A DNA stretch of 64,000 nucleotides from Microcoleus vaginatus PCC 9802 (GCA_022701275.1 CP031740.1:693001-757000), one strand, 5' to 3'. Positions 28,853 to 39,266 are shown, counted from the first letter of the stretch. Made by a program: numbers and translations. The notes: generated from the sequence alone by a model not told the origin.

Positions 28853-29122
28853 TTACCGCCCAGATTTTCTCGGCGATGTACCCTCAGCCCGCTTCCGACG
28901 GATCAGCACGCTCATCACCTGCTTCGGATTAGCCGCACGCTGTACGGGACTCCAATCGCCCACTTCTGCAAATCCCAGCCGGTACAAAGTGAGTATGGTT
29001 TCCCTGACGCCTTTGGGCGAACCGACAACCGTTAACAGCACAACTTCCTGTTCGCATACTGCTGCTGAGCCGTCATTTGGGCGATCGGATTTGTTGTCGT
29101 CAGGCACGAATTCCTGTGACAT
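28853..29122 (-). CDS. Small conserved cyanobacterial hypothetical protein
   Basis: An 89-aa protein. After an acidic N-terminus the core reads VVLLTVVGSPKGVRETILTL, then YRLGFAEVGDWSPVQ and VMSVLIRRKR, which looks like a small alpha/beta unit. The tail is basic. I recognise it as a recurring small cyanobacterial protein with no known function. A hairpin (TGGGTTTTCTAGAAAAACCCA near 29146-29166, 21 nt, listed only by its ends) lies just upstream. Confidence 0.65.
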   Translation of the reverse strand: MSQEFVPDDNKSDRPNDGSAAVCEQEVVLLTVVGSPKGVRETILTLYRLGFAEVGDWSPVQRAANPKQVMSVLIRRKRAEGTSPRKSGR

Positions 29123-29658
29123 AATATGTTCTCCTGGTTTTGGGTTTTCTAGAAAAACCCAAAAACCCAGCCGCCCCGCATTTCAACACATAGCAGGGCG
29201 ACTACAGAGGATGTTAAGATACTCCGTTAGCCTCCAGACTGCTAGTCCCAGTTTGGCGGTTAGCTGTCCATTGCTGTTAGCGCAGCTTTGGGCAGTGCAA
29301 CTAGATTTTTGGGCGACGCGGGCTGCCTCCTCTACAAGCAAGCAACCTCTCACTTCAAAGCGTAGCCGCAGAGGGGGGCCGCCGTCAATCGATTTTGGAT
29401 TTTAGATTTTGGATTTTGGATTGAAGATCGGGATTGAGAGGTTTTGGGCGATCGGGCTGAAGATTTAGATTTGACGCACCTTACTCGATTCACCACGCAG
29501 CAGTGTCGTTTCTCTACAAATCCTACAATAAATATCATTTCTAGGGACACAACAGTGTTGTGTCCTTTGGCTGTGTTAATCAGGGTTTTTTGTTAATAAC
29601 AATCCCGATTTTTTGGAGGAAACGACAATGCCGTTTCCCTACAAACAAATTACCCCCC
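29123..29658. other. Intergenic region with simple and palindromic repeats
   Basis: About 535 bp with no convincing gene. TTTTAGATTTTGGATT heptamers lie at 29396-29425. A perfect palindrome GGACACAACAGTGTTGTGTCC spans 29545-29565, and an ACAATGCCGTTTCCCTAC repeat lies near 29626. Confidence 0.5.
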
Positions 29659-31290
29659 TCACTCCTCGCTAACAGCCAAACCAGAAACCACAGGGGCGAT
29701 CGCATTTAACTTCAACACAGGATGTTCCCCTTCCACCTGCCGGCAATTCCACTCATTTCTAAACAGCAAAACCGGCCTTCCCCAAGTATCTTTCACCGTC
29801 ACCGTATTAAACAGTCGCCCAACTTTTTCCAGCGCCTCCCAACCGCCGTCAACCCAACGAGCTACACTGTAAGGCAACATATCGATCGTCGTTTCCACAT
29901 TATATTCCGACTGCATTCTGAACTGCACAACTTCAAATTGCAACTGTCCGACAGCCGCCAAAATTGGCTCGCGTTTCGACTCATCAACCGAGTACATAAT
30001 TTGCACTGCGCCTTCTTCCTGCAACTCAGAAACGCCTTTGCGGAACTGCTTAAACTTAGAAGGATTGGGATTTCTCAAAAAAGCAAAAAGTTCGGGAGAA
30101 AAACAGGGAATCCCTTCATATTCCAGTTTTTGACCGGTGTAAATAGTATCGCCGATCGCAAATACTCCCGGATTGTTCAAACCGATCACGTCGCCCGGAT
30201 ACGCAACCTCGATCGACTCACGATCCTGAGCAAATAACTTTTGAGGCCTTGACAAACGCACCGTTTTACCACTGCGAGCGTGAGTCACGTTCATGTCCTT
30301 TTCAAATTTGCCCGTACAAACCCGAATAAACGCCACGCGATCGCGATGTCTCGGGTCCATATTCGCTTGCAATTTGAACACAAACCCGGTAAAGTCTTCA
30401 TAAGTTGGTGGCAAATCTCCGGCGCTGCTCTTGCGGGCGATCGGCTTCATAGCGTAATCTAAAAACGCATCTAAAAACAGTTCGACCCCAAAATTGCTCA
30501 TCGCGCTGCCAAAGAAAACAGGCGTCATTTTTCCAGCCCGAACCAAGTCTAAATCGAGTTCAGTTCCCAACTCATCCAGCAGTTCTAACTCTTCTTTGAG
30601 CTGATAGTAAAGGTCTTGTTCCAACAAATCTTCAATGCGCGGATCGCCCAATTCGATGACAGTATCAACAGCAGCGCGAGAACCGTGTTTAGTCCGCTCG
30701 AATAAGTGAATTTTGCGCCCTCTGCGATCGAAAACACCTTTAAAGCGATCGCCCGTACCTATCGGCCAATTTACCGGATAAGTCTGCAACCCCAATTCCT
30801 TCTCAATTTCGTCCAACAAATCCAAAGGTTCTCTGCTAGGGCGATCGAGCTTATTAAAGAAAGTAAAAATAGGCAAACTTCGCAGCTTACAAACTTCAAA
30901 TAACTTCCGAGTTTGCGGTTCCAAACCCTTAGCAGCATCCTCCAGCATCACCGCATTGTCAGCCGCCGCCAGAGTTCGATAAGTATCTTCGCTAAAATCT
31001 TGGTGTCCCGGAGTATCGAGCAGATTAATGTGATAATTTTGATACTCAAACTGCAAAACAGTAGAAGTAATAGAAATTCCCCGCTGCTGTTCCATCGCCA
31101 TCCAGTCAGATGTAGCGTGTCGCTGAGCCCGCCGCGCTTTCACAGAACCTGCTTCGTGAATTGCACCTCCGTACAGCAGCAGCTTTTCTGTCAAAGTAGT
31201 TTTACCCGCGTCAGGGTGCGAGATAATAGCAAAGTTGCGCCGGCGCTCAACAGCAGTTAGCAGTTCAGTTTCGAGTTCTGTTGTCATCAC
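29659..31290 (-). CDS. prfC: Peptide chain release factor 3
   Basis: A 543-aa translational GTPase that removes RF1/RF2 from the ribosome after peptide release. The G1 loop SHPDAGKT is at residues 24-31. Other G motifs are visible: [14 protein letters not shown] (switch I), [18 protein letters not shown] (G3) and [18 protein letters not shown] (G4). RF3 signatures follow, such as [19 protein letters not shown] and the C-terminal [20 protein letters not shown]. Length is normal for RF3. Two adjacent Met codons make the start uncertain by one residue. It diverges from the DUF4870 gene about 100 bp away. Confidence 0.97.
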   Translation of the reverse strand: MMTTELETELLTAVERRRNFAIISHPDAGKTTLTEKLLLYGGAIHEAGSVKARRAQRHATSDWMAMEQQRGISITSTVLQFEYQNYHINLLDTPGHQDFSEDTYRTLAAADNAVMLEDAAKGLEPQTRKLFEVCKLRSLPIFTFFNKLDRPSREPLDLLDEIEKELGLQTYPVNWPIGTGDRFKGVFDRRGRKIHLFERTKHGSRAAVDTVIELGDPRIEDLLEQDLYYQLKEELELLDELGTELDLDLVRAGKMTPVFFGSAMSNFGVELFLDAFLDYAMKPIARKSSAGDLPPTYEDFTGFVFKLQANMDPRHRDRVAFIRVCTGKFEKDMNVTHARSGKTVRLSRPQKLFAQDRESIEVAYPGDVIGLNNPGVFAIGDTIYTGQKLEYEGIPCFSPELFAFLRNPNPSKFKQFRKGVSELQEEGAVQIMYSVDESKREPILAAVGQLQFEVVQFRMQSEYNVETTIDMLPYSVARWVDGGWEALEKVGRLFNTVTVKDTWGRPVLLFRNEWNCRQVEGEHPVLKLNAIAPVVSGLAVSEE

Positions 31291-31389
31291 AAATTAGGTA
31301 GGGGAATCATCACCCGATCGCCATTATAGCCTGTGCTACAGTTGCTATTAAAGGTAAAATTATCACTAAAGTCAAGGAAGAAAACTAAT

Positions 31390-31734
31390 ATGTACGACTC
31401 CGACAAGCGGAAGCTGCTATCACTGGTGTGCCACGGGGCGATTTTTTTCAGTACGTTACTGTTCTCGATCGGAGCGCCGATCGCTGTATTGTTAGTATCA
31501 GATGACCCCGTTGTCAAAGAAAATGCCACAGAAGCCATCAATTTTCACCTTAATGTATGGTTTTACAGCCTCGTGATTGGGGTCTTAACTTTCCTCACTA
31601 TCGGTCTTGCTGGCTTGATTTTAGTGCCAATAGGTTATCTGGTGCACTGGGGACTGACAATAATGGCTATCCTCCACGTTTTGCAAGATCCTAACCAACC
31701 TTACCGCTACCCTTTTATTTTCCGAATAGTTTAG
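31390..31734 (+). CDS. DUF4870 small membrane protein
   Basis: A 114-aa integral membrane protein. The ATG at 31390 is chosen because AAGGAAG lies about 10 bp upstream and MYDSDKRKLLSLVCHGAIFF is the family-like start. Three hydrophobic segments can be seen. The loop ENATEAINFHLNVWFYSLV is the DUF4870 signature (an NFQL/NFHL-type motif between helices), and PIGYLVHWGLTIMAI follows. The family's role is unknown. A hairpin terminator lies about 30 bp after the stop. Confidence 0.85.
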   Translation: MYDSDKRKLLSLVCHGAIFFSTLLFSIGAPIAVLLVSDDPVVKENATEAINFHLNVWFYSLVIGVLTFLTIGLAGLILVPIGYLVHWGLTIMAILHVLQDPNQPYRYPFIFRIV

Positions 31735-31766
31735 ACAGCAAATCGCGCTTCACCATCGATTTCAAC

Positions 31767-31799
31767 AACCCGATTTCTGTAAGAAGAAACCGGGTTTTT
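31767..31799 (+). terminator. Terminator after the DUF4870 gene
   Basis: AACCCGATTTCT and AGAAACCGGGTT pair around a short GTAAGA loop, followed by TTTAATTC. It is a member of the AAACCCGGTTTCTT dispersed group. Confidence 0.7.
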
Positions 31800-32146
31800 A
31801 ATTCTTTTCTAACCCACATTCGTTACCCCCAACTGGCCAATACACTGCTTAAGTGACAAAGAGGGTTGATTATCGGAGACAAGATTTAGTAAAAAAACTT
31901 AAAATTTTGTGAACTCCGCATGATCCTGTTGGGGCTTCCTGAAAATTGACTTAATATCATGAACTCAATCTTCTTAATCCATAAAACTTCAAAAATTAGA
32001 GCAAAATAAACTATTAATTCTAGCTGTTAAGCTAATCCGCCTTTAAATTGCATGGTCAAATAAACTTTCGCTATTGTGCGGTTAGTAGGAAAGCCCGCCC
32101 TCAACACAAAATTTCAATCCACAACAGCTTATCTTTGGCATTGAAA

Positions 32147-32300
32147 ATGGTGCAACATCTCTGTTTAAACTTACATCTTGCACCATTGTCAAGAACAGGC
32201 AAGATGCCTGTTCCACAAGAGATGAATTTTATTGTGAAACAGGCCCGAAAGCCTGTTCCTAAACAAGTAATTGAAAATGCTGCAACATCTCTGTTTAAAT
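32147..32300 (+). repeat. Direct repeats enclosing palindromic units
   Basis: GCAACATCTCTGTTTAAA occurs twice, about 128 bp apart (32152 and 32280). Between them lie GAACAGGCAAGATGCCTGTTCC (inverted; 22 nt, described by halves GAACAGGC/GCCTGTTC) and a second unit with ACAGGCCCGAAAGCCTGT. The small open frame across this block is built from the repeats and is not treated as a gene. Confidence 0.65.
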
Positions 32301-32955
32301 AAATGTGGGTAGCTCGGTAAGTGATGCCGAACCCTCATCTGCCTAAAGTCGCAATGGTGTCTTCCCCCTATTGCAGGGCTGTTGCTGAGGCTAAGTTCAT
32401 CTTCAGTTGATGCCACTTCCCAAACTATGCTAACGCCTTTGGGTTATTTCGCAGAGTTAGGGGTGAGGCTCGATCGCTCCGAACCATCGTTTTTGCTTTA
32501 GCTGTGCTATTTTTGCATCTGGCGATCGTTTTATTGGAATATTCCACCAATTCTCTCTCTACCAGGTGTATTAAAACTTAATACAATATTTTTCCAATAA
32601 AAATCCCGCTCTTGTGGAACGGGAAAGCCATCAGGGTGCATCTATATATATGTCACTATAACTCATAGGGGGTATAACCCCTCGTAGCTTTATCGAATCT
32701 TTACAATCCGAAATTTTTTGTAAAGATTGAGGTTTTTATTTGACTTATAAGCCGTTTTATGAGACTCAAAGGGAAAATTATGACATTTATAACATCAAGT
32801 GACTTTCCTGTGAATAATCAAAACTTTAAGCTTCCTTACCATACTGTGGCAAATGGTGGATAAAATCTTATAAGATGGCTAAATTTCCGATAAATATCCC
32901 TAACTTAAGTACCGTGACACCGTGAACTAATTCATATATTTCAGGGGGGATACTG

Positions 32956-33027
32956 ATGCCTACCAGCACTAAAACTCAGATTGTTGCCCAGCCTTTTTCG
33001 TACCACAAACCAACGGCTTCAATATAG
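32956..33027 (+). CDS. Small 23-codon ORF truncated by the foldback element
   Basis: ATG at 32956 follows AGGGGGGATACTG, a strong ribosome binding site. The frame encodes MPTSTKTQIVAQPFSYHKP and four more residues, then stops at a TAG formed by the TA-TAGC end of the repeat at 33025. Removing the element and one TA gives the same peptide with two more residues (AV) before another stop. It is unclear whether a small peptide or a decayed gene start is represented. Confidence 0.35.
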   Translation: MPTSTKTQIVAQPFSYHKPTASI

Positions 33028-33125
33028 CAATCCTTGTAGGAGTCGTAAATTTTTGACCCCACTCCAACCCTCCCCGAACCTGCGGGGAGGGAGTAAGAAA
33101 TTCACAAATGGTTTAGGATTGCTAT
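33025..33125 (-). mobile_element. MITE-like foldback repeat, copy 2
   Basis: It starts TAGCAATCCT and ends AGGATTGCTA, with TA directly outside both ends. The inner arms CCCTCCCC and GGGGAGGG pair. Compared with 9221-9318 it is in reverse orientation; shared blocks include GTCGTAAATTTTTGACCCCA and GGGAGTAAGAAATTCACAAA. Confidence 0.72.
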
Positions 33126-33521
33126 AGCAGTTTAAACTGCATAAGTGGCTGCGGTAATTCCGCTAAACAGTCAGGTGTTATTATTTTTAATAATTTGAAT
33201 TTTTGCTATTATAAATTCAATTACTTTGCTTTTGCTTTCTAACAAATAAGATTGCGAAAAACTTTCTCAAGTTTGATGATTTTTTCCGGAAAAAAGCCAA
33301 TCAATCTAAGTTACTGTCAAGAGGGAAGCCACAAATATTTTGTAAAGGACTATTGCGATTAAAGCAGGAGCGTGATGTTTCTTCACCTTAATTCTCGAAA
33401 TATCAATAATGTGCGATCGCCTGGTTAACCTGTTTGGGATTGAACACTAAAAATTCAGTAGAGTGCGTCAGCAATTAGCTAATCAAGTAGAGAAAAAATA
33501 ACGCGCTGCTGACGCACCTTA

Positions 33522-36419
33522 CTAAGCTTGAGGATAACGTTGTGCTAAGAAAGAGATAGCAGCAGCCCGATCGCCCAAATCGCCATCCAACTTCGCCGCC
33601 AACAAATCATCCAACATTCGTTTAAATCCAGGCCCCGGCTTATAACCCAAATCCTTCAAATCGTTGCCATTCAAAGGCGGCTCAACATTCGCCCATTTGG
33701 TGAGATATTCCCAGATTTGGCGGCGTGCACTGCGCGGACTTTGTAGGGAGATAGCAATTAACACCGGCAACTCATAATTTCTCAACAGCAGCACCAATTG
33801 ACTCGGCAACTCGCACTTAGGCAAATTCTCTGCTAACTGGTTCTTTCCGGCTTCCAAAACTTCCAACCGCTTAATGCTATCAGCAGGTAACTGAAGATTT
33901 GCAGCCACCTTGCTGCGATATTCCGGCGCTAAATAAGCTATCAAAACTTCCAGCCGCATCTGCCAATCGGGAATATTGATAATGGGGAATGGGGAATGGG
34001 TAATGGGGAATAGGGAATTGTCTCTTCCTTCTTCCTTCTTCCTCCTTCCTTCTTCCTTCTTCCTTCTTCCTTCTTCCTTATTCCTCCTTCCTTCTTCCTT
34101 CTTCCTTCTTCCTTCTTCCTTCTTCCTTCTTCTTCCATTCAAACACCGATCGAGCAAACGCAGTTGGCGCCACAACTCCCGATCCAACTCCAAACTAGGA
34201 TGAATGCAGCGCAAAGCCTGCAAATCTCCCAGCATCTGCAAAGCAACTTTCCAGTAAGGAGCTTGCAAAATGTATTTCAATTCGCTTTTGAGCCGAGTTT
34301 CCAAAGCCGGAGCTCGGCCGTTTTCCCCCTGAATTCGGTAATAAATCCCGCTGGCCAAAGCGTTGCGGATGTATCCTTCCGTCTGCGGCTCAATTTCAAA
34401 TCCCAACCGCACCGCAAACCGCACAGCGCGATAAATTCGCGTCGGATCTTCGATAAAACTGTTGGCGTGCAAAACTCGAATTTGCTTCGATTCTAAGTCC
34501 AGCAAACCGCAAAAAAAATCTAACAATTCGCCACTGCGAGGAATACCCAGCCGCACAGCCAGCGCATTAATTGTAAAATCCCTGCGGTACAAATCTTGGC
34601 GAATTGAACTCGCCTCAACTTCAGGATTTGCAGCCGGATAAGGGTAAAATTCAGTGCGAGCCGTAGCGATATCCACCCACAGCGAGCCGAAAGCAGAGTC
34701 TTTGGGCCACAAAAGCGCGGCGGTTTGAAATTGACCGTGAACGTCCAAACGCGATTCGGGGTAAAGTTTTTGCAGCGAGGAAGCTAACTCGACACCAGCA
34801 CCGGAATCGTCGGAACCGCACTTTCCATCCACAACCAAATCGATATCTGTTAGCGCCAGTGTATCATCCGTGGCTAAGAGTAAATCCCGGACTGCTCCAC
34901 CCACAATATAAAGTTGCCAGCCGCGATTTTGGGCAATATTGGCGGCGATCGACAATAATTGCCATAATTCGGGACTAATGCGCGATCGCAACAACTGCTC
35001 AACCGATTCGGGCACGGCACAATAAGACAATTCTGCATTACTTCCCCTGTCTCGCGCTTTTTGCTGGTGCAATTCCCGCAACACGTCAGTCCGGGTAACA
35101 ATTCCCACCAGTTGACCGTTTTCCAACACTGGCAAGCGCCCGATATCGTATGTCACCATTAAAGATTCTATTTCCGGCAGCAAGGTATCTGGGGCGATCG
35201 TTTTTAGCTGCGGAGTCATGTAACCCTTCACCGGGGCGTGACTGAAACCGTGGTGCAGGGCAATATCAATGTCGCGCCGCGAGATAATGCCGGCGAGTCG
35301 ATCGCCCGCATCGACCACAGAAAGCCCCGAATGTCCGTAACGTAGGAGGATACGGTGAGCTTCCCCCACCGATGTTTCCGGGCGAATACTCCGCACTGGA
35401 GACGACATTAATTCCCGGGCTGTGGGAGGGTGGGGAATTTGAGTTTTGAGTTCGTCAGCTAACTGATTTAAAGTCAGCAGGGGGTCAACATCGCGGGTGG
35501 CGAGGGAAGCGGCGCGGGCGTGGCCTCCGCCGCCGAGGGGTTTGAACAATTCGCTGAGGTTTGTTCCTTCGATGCGCGATCGACCGATAATAGTTAATCG
35601 ATTGGAAACGGACGATTCGGGAGCGATGTTGCGGTTGTTGTCGTTTTCGCTAAAGTTATAAACATTGCCTAACAGCAGAGCATCGGTTTCAGTTAAATCG
35701 AGCAAGCGAGAAGCCAGGGAAGAAAGCCCCGGAACGTAAGCTTCAGTAGATAGCAGCACCCAGGCTACGCTGTAACCGTGCAAAGTTTCCGATCGCAAAT
35801 TATTCAGCGCTTCTCTCAGCAAATCTTGCAATTGAGGAGACAAACCGGGTTCTACATATTCAGCTATTACCCCCAAACTCGCTCCCTGTTCCATCAACCA
35901 CGCCAAAGCTATAGCATCTCGCGCAGTTGCGCCCTCAAAGGTGAGAGAACCTGTATCGACGTGGATGCCGAGGGCCATTACTGTTGCTTCCGAAGGCAAC
36001 AGGCGGAATGGTGTGTCGCTGTTTTCTGCTTGATTTTTGAGCTTTTCGACAATTAATGTCGTGCTGGCTCCGACTGCTTCGATCTGCGTAACAGTAGCGG
36101 GGATGTCTAAATCGGCCTGTAGGTGATGGTCAAAAACCGCTATTTCGTTGAGGTGTGGCAAATCCAGCCATTCGGCGGCTTTTCCCAAGCGATCGCGCTG
36201 GGAGGCATCAACTATAGTAATCGATCGAATTTGTTGCGGATTGACCGATCGGCGTTCAATCAGTGGGTACTCGTCGCGGTGTAGCGCCAAAAAATCCCGC
36301 ACTGTCGGATGACACCCGCCAGTCAGTACGATCCTGCTACCGGGGCGCAGCACGCAAAGTCCCACCGCCGCCCCCAAGGCGTCAAAATCTGCTGTTGTGT
36401 GGCACAAAACTAAGTCCAT
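33522..36419 (-). CDS. DHH-CBS-nucleotidyltransferase fusion, tRNA A-adding or CCA-adding enzyme
   Basis: A 965-aa fusion. Residues 1-320 are a DHH/DHHA1 phosphoesterase-like part (TTADFDALGAA; FDHHLQAD; GGGGHARAAS). Two CBS domains follow (about 330-450: MSSPVRSIRPETSVGEAHRI; VKGYMTPQLKTIAPD). Then comes a class II tRNA nucleotidyltransferase head with LYIVGGAVRDLLL and the catalytic Asp pair in LTDIDLVVDG, plus RRDFTINALAV and DPTRIYRAVRFAVRLGF. The same domain order is known for A-adding enzymes such as that of Aquifex, which share CCA repair with a separate CC-adding enzyme, so A-adding is likely. Near residues 760-800 lies a highly charged insert of five RRKKEEG-like units encoded by a heptamer repeat, with a second heptamer-derived stretch after it. 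Confidence 0.92.
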   Translation of the reverse strand: MDLVLCHTTADFDALGAAVGLCVLRPGSRIVLTGGCHPTVRDFLALHRDEYPLIERRSVNPQQIRSITIVDASQRDRLGKAAEWLDLPHLNEIAVFDHHLQADLDIPATVTQIEAVGASTTLIVEKLKNQAENSDTPFRLLPSEATVMALGIHVDTGSLTFEGATARDAIALAWLMEQGASLGVIAEYVEPGLSPQLQDLLREALNNLRSETLHGYSVAWVLLSTEAYVPGLSSLASRLLDLTETDALLLGNVYNFSENDNNRNIAPESSVSNRLTIIGRSRIEGTNLSELFKPLGGGGHARAASLATRDVDPLLTLNQLADELKTQIPHPPTARELMSSPVRSIRPETSVGEAHRILLRYGHSGLSVVDAGDRLAGIISRRDIDIALHHGFSHAPVKGYMTPQLKTIAPDTLLPEIESLMVTYDIGRLPVLENGQLVGIVTRTDVLRELHQQKARDRGSNAELSYCAVPESVEQLLRSRISPELWQLLSIAANIAQNRGWQLYIVGGAVRDLLLATDDTLALTDIDLVVDGKCGSDDSGAGVELASSLQKLYPESRLDVHGQFQTAALLWPKDSAFGSLWVDIATARTEFYPYPAANPEVEASSIRQDLYRRDFTINALAVRLGIPRSGELLDFFCGLLDLESKQIRVLHANSFIEDPTRIYRAVRFAVRLGFEIEPQTEGYIRNALASGIYYRIQGENGRAPALETRLKSELKYILQAPYWKVALQMLGDLQALRCIHPSLELDRELWRQLRLLDRCLNGRRRKKEEGRRKKEEGRRNKEEGRRKKEEGRRKKEEGRDNSLFPITHSPFPIINIPDWQMRLEVLIAYLAPEYRSKVAANLQLPADSIKRLEVLEAGKNQLAENLPKCELPSQLVLLLRNYELPVLIAISLQSPRSARRQIWEYLTKWANVEPPLNGNDLKDLGYKPGPGFKRMLDDLLAAKLDGDLGDRAAAISFLAQRYPQA
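33976..34137 (+). repeat. In-frame heptamer (STRR) expansion inside the nucleotidyltransferase gene
   Basis: TTCCTTC-type heptamers (34022-34137) encode, on the minus strand, five RRKKEEG heptapeptides (3 heptamers = 21 nt = 7 codons). The adjoining NGGGAAT heptamers (33976-34018) encode FPITHSPFPII. The frame is preserved. Confidence 0.88.
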
Positions 36420-36735
36420 AGCCGAAAATCCCGCATCTCTAACTCAAACAGTAGCAATTTCTCGCCCTCTGAAACCGGATGTGTCGATCGGGCTTTAACT
36501 TAACCTTTCCAGTTTTCTGTCGTGTAGCGAACAATGATAAAATTGATCAAAATCTCAAGAGCCGCTGACGCCTGTTCGCGCAACGCCCGAATTTGCACGG
36601 GTTCTTTCGTATCAATCAACCGACAATCTCTCGATCAACTCTCGGGAAACTGTCAAAAACTAGAATTTGGAAGATTTTTTTCGGTTCTGGGAAACTATTT
36701 CGGATCAACGCACGGTTATATCGAAAGGAGAAAAG
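36420..36735. other. Intergenic region before psbZ
   Basis: About 315 bp between the divergent nucleotidyltransferase and psbZ genes. It is the likely promoter region for both. I see no gene or clear consensus promoter. Confidence 0.4.
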
Positions 36736-36927
36736 ATGTTATCAATTCTGTTTCAAGTGGTTTTACTGGGTCTGGTACTGCTGTCTTTTGTGATGGTCGT
36801 TGGCGTGCCAGTTGCTTATGCCTCTCCCCAAAACTGGAATCAGTCTAAATCCCTGATTTATGTCGGGTCGGCTCTCTGGTTTTTGCTGGTTATTGCAGTG
36901 GGTGTATTGAACTTTTTAGTCGTTTAA
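36736..36927 (+). CDS. psbZ: Photosystem II protein PsbZ (Ycf9)
   Basis: A 63-aa thylakoid membrane protein with two helices: [20 protein letters not shown] and [20 protein letters not shown]. The linker [11 protein letters not shown] and the ending FLVV are diagnostic of PsbZ, which sits at the photosystem II core periphery and stabilises antenna and dimer contacts. The ATG at 36736 is chosen because GAAAGGAG lies 6-13 bp upstream and it gives the standard length. It is followed 220 bp later by ribH, an order common in cyanobacteria. Confidence 0.95.
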   Translation: MLSILFQVVLLGLVLLSFVMVVGVPVAYASPQNWNQSKSLIYVGSALWFLLVIAVGVLNFLVV

Positions 36928-37106
36928 TTTCCCCCAAGTCTATCAAATAAAGAAGGTAAAAGATAGAAGGATGAAGGCATTCACCAGCGATTGAAAGGCA
37001 TTCGGCAGAAGCTAGGATTTTTCCAGACCGCGCGATCCTGTATGTTTTTGCACTTGAGATTCAGATGAGATGCTGCTGCTTTCTGACTTTTGCCTTCTCA
37101 CAAACA

Positions 37107-37138
37107 AAAATCTAAAATCTAAAACCTAAAATCTAAAC
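37107..37138. repeat. AATCTAA heptamer repeats before ribH
   Basis: AAAATCTAAAATCTAAAACC and two more units form a short STRR, of the same type as at 29396-29425 and 59019-59130. Confidence 0.6.
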
Positions 37139-37147
37139 TAGAGCACT

Positions 37148-37741
37148 ATGACTGTTTTCGAGGGAACTTTTACTCACACCGAATCTTTGCGGTTTGCTAT
37201 TGTCATCGGTCGTTTTAACGATTTGGTGGTTAACAAACTTTTGGAGGGATGTCAAGATTGTTTGAAACGCCACGGGGTTGATGTTAATCCTCATGGCTCT
37301 CAGGTGGACTTTTTTTGGGTTCCGGGAAGTTTTGAGATTCCTTTGGTGGCGCGCCAAGCTGCTCTTTCTCACCGCTACGATGCGGTAATTTGTCTGGGTG
37401 CGGTAATTCGGGGCCAAACTCCTCATTTCGATTTTGTGGCGGGTGAGGTTGCTAAGGGAATTGCTGCTGCTGCTTTTCAGACAGGGGTGCCGGTGATTTT
37501 TGGGGTGGTGACGACTGACACGATGCAGCAAGCTTTGGAAAGGGCTGGAATTAAAAGCAATTTGGGCTGGAATTATGCGATGAGTGCTTTGGAAATGGGC
37601 ACTTTGATGCGCCAAGTTAAGGGTTTGGGAACACACTCTTACGATCATCGATTAACTACTGGGTCTGCTGCTCAAGTGCTTTCGGGTGATGCAAATCTGG
37701 TGATCGCCCCGGATGTATCGTCGGATCAAATCCCCTCGTAA
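37148..37741 (+). CDS. ribH: 6,7-dimethyl-8-ribityllumazine synthase
   Basis: A 197-aa enzyme condensing 5-amino-6-ribitylaminouracil with dihydroxybutanone phosphate, the penultimate step of riboflavin synthesis. Conserved blocks: [55 protein letters not shown] (with the catalytic His in PHFDF) and [20 protein letters not shown]. The typical core ends near residue 160; the remaining 35 residues are a low-complexity extension, often seen in cyanobacteria. Neighbours psbZ and rimO are on the same strand but well spaced. Confidence 0.96.
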   Translation: MTVFEGTFTHTESLRFAIVIGRFNDLVVNKLLEGCQDCLKRHGVDVNPHGSQVDFFWVPGSFEIPLVARQAALSHRYDAVICLGAVIRGQTPHFDFVAGEVAKGIAAAAFQTGVPVIFGVVTTDTMQQALERAGIKSNLGWNYAMSALEMGTLMRQVKGLGTHSYDHRLTTGSAAQVLSGDANLVIAPDVSSDQIPS

Positions 37742-37955
37742 GTTTGGCTAGCAGTATTTTTAAGCTCAAAAAACATCAAGATTTGCATCGGGAAAAATCT
37801 TAAGACTCTTGTGGGGTGGTGATTAGGCCCGCCCCCAAGGTAAAAGTCCCACTGGTCGCAGCCGATCGACAAATTAGACCAATATCTTGCCAATTGGCAA
37901 GGAGTGTGATATCATAAAATGTTCTTAGAAATAGCGCAACACTAACTATTACTGC
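37742..37955. other. Intergenic region with palindrome before rimO
   Basis: CTTGCCAATTGGCAAG (37886-37901) is a perfect 16-bp palindrome about 55 bp before the rimO start and could be a dimeric-regulator site or a hairpin. Nothing else is recognised. Confidence 0.4.
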
Positions 37956-39266
37956 ATGGCAACGAAGCCAACGATCGCATTTACTCACCTCGGCTGCGAA
38001 AAAAATCGCATCGATACCGAACACATGATTGGCTTGCTGGCTCAAGCGGGCTATCAAGTGGATTCTAATGAAGAATTAGCTGATTATGTTGTAGTCAATA
38101 CTTGTAGTTTTATCCAAGCTGCGCGAGAAGAGTCAGTCCGCACCTTGGTAGAATTGGCAGAAGCTAATAAAAAAGTAGTCATCACCGGCTGCATGGCACA
38201 GCATTTTCAGCAGGAATTGCTGGATGAATTGCCAGAAGCAGTCGCAATTGTCGGCACAGGCGACTATCACAAAATAGTCAATGTTATGCAGCAGGTGGAA
38301 AAGGGCGATCGAGTTTCCCTCGTCTCCTCAGAACCTACTTACATCGCTGACGAAACTACTCCCCGCTACCGCACCACATCGGAAGGTGTCGCTTATCTGC
38401 GAATAGCAGAAGGCTGCGACTATCGCTGTGCATTTTGCATTATCCCGCACTTGCGCGGAAATCAACGATCGCGGACGATCGAATCTATCGTCGCCGAAGC
38501 TAAGCAATTAGCCTCCGAAGGGGTAAAGGAAATTATCTTAATTTCTCAAATTACCACCAACTACGGCAAAGATATTTATGGCGAACCGAAACTAGCCGAA
38601 CTGCTTCGGGCTTTGGGTGAAGTAGATGTACCTTGGATTCGGATGCACTACGCCTATCCTACAGGTTTGACTCCGCAAGTTGTCGAGGCAATCCGCGAAA
38701 CGCCCAACGTTTTGCCGTATTTGGATTTACCCCTGCAACACTCGCACCCGGAAATTCTGCGGGCGATGAATCGACCTTTTCAAGCCGGGATCAATGATGC
38801 TATAGTCGATCGGCTCAAAGCAGCACTTCCGGGCGCTGTGATGCGAACAACTTTTATTGTTGGCTTCCCCGGCGAAACCGACGAACACGCAGCACACTTG
38901 CTGGAATTTGTCAAGCGCCATGAATTTGATCACGTAGGAGTTTTTGTATTTTCGCCAGAAGAAGGAACCCCAGCCTTCAGCTTGCCTCAGCAAATACCTG
39001 CAGAAATAATGGAAATGCGGCGAAATTCGGTAATGGCGGCACAACAACCTATATCATTGAAGAAGAATCAAGAGTCTGTCGGTCAGGTAGTTGATGTCCT
39101 GATAGAACAAGAACAACCAGAGACAGGCGAGTTGATTGGTAGATCCGCTCGGTTTTCCCCAGAAGTAGATGGACTCGTCTATGTCACAGGAGAAGCGCGG
39201 CTGGGTTCAATCGTATCTGTGAAAATTACTGGTGCAGATGTCTACGACCTCTACGGTCAAGTGTAA
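37956..39266 (+). CDS. rimO: Ribosomal protein S12 methylthiotransferase
   Basis: A 436-aa radical-SAM enzyme that adds a methylthio group to an Asp of ribosomal protein S12. The N-terminal MTTase domain has [13 protein letters not shown] and [15 protein letters not shown] with cluster-binding cysteines. The radical-SAM triad is Cys154, Cys158 and Cys161 ([17 protein letters not shown]). The C-terminus is a TRAM-like domain ([20 protein letters not shown]). S12-type features (HLGCEKN, DLPLQH) separate it from MiaB. Length is normal. Confidence 0.96.
   Translation: MATKPTIAFTHLGCEKNRIDTEHMIGLLAQAGYQVDSNEELADYVVVNTCSFIQAAREESVRTLVELAEANKKVVITGCMAQHFQQELLDELPEAVAIVGTGDYHKIVNVMQQVEKGDRVSLVSSEPTYIADETTPRYRTTSEGVAYLRIAEGCDYRCAFCIIPHLRGNQRSRTIESIVAEAKQLASEGVKEIILISQITTNYGKDIYGEPKLAELLRALGEVDVPWIRMHYAYPTGLTPQVVEAIRETPNVLPYLDLPLQHSHPEILRAMNRPFQAGINDAIVDRLKAALPGAVMRTTFIVGFPGETDEHAAHLLEFVKRHEFDHVGVFVFSPEEGTPAFSLPQQIPAEIMEMRRNSVMAAQQPISLKKNQESVGQVVDVLIEQEQPETGELIGRSARFSPEVDGLVYVTGEARLGSIVSVKITGADVYDLYGQV

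Larger units (their letters stand above)
31800..33521. other. Long intergenic region with repeats and a small ORF
   Basis: About 1.7 kb. It holds a palindromic repeat cluster (32147-32300), a small ORF with a strong ribosome binding site (32956-33027), the second foldback element (33025-33125) and, close to the end of the next gene, AGAGTGCGTCAG...CTGACGCACC (about 33460-33520). The rest shows no gene. Confidence 0.55.

Noticed and set aside
32048..32302. An 84-codon plus-strand frame
   Set aside because: It is made of direct and palindromic intergenic repeats and has no family-like sequence.
33976..34137. CRISPR-like array
   Set aside because: The unit is 7 bp with no spacers; it is a heptamer tandem repeat inside a gene.
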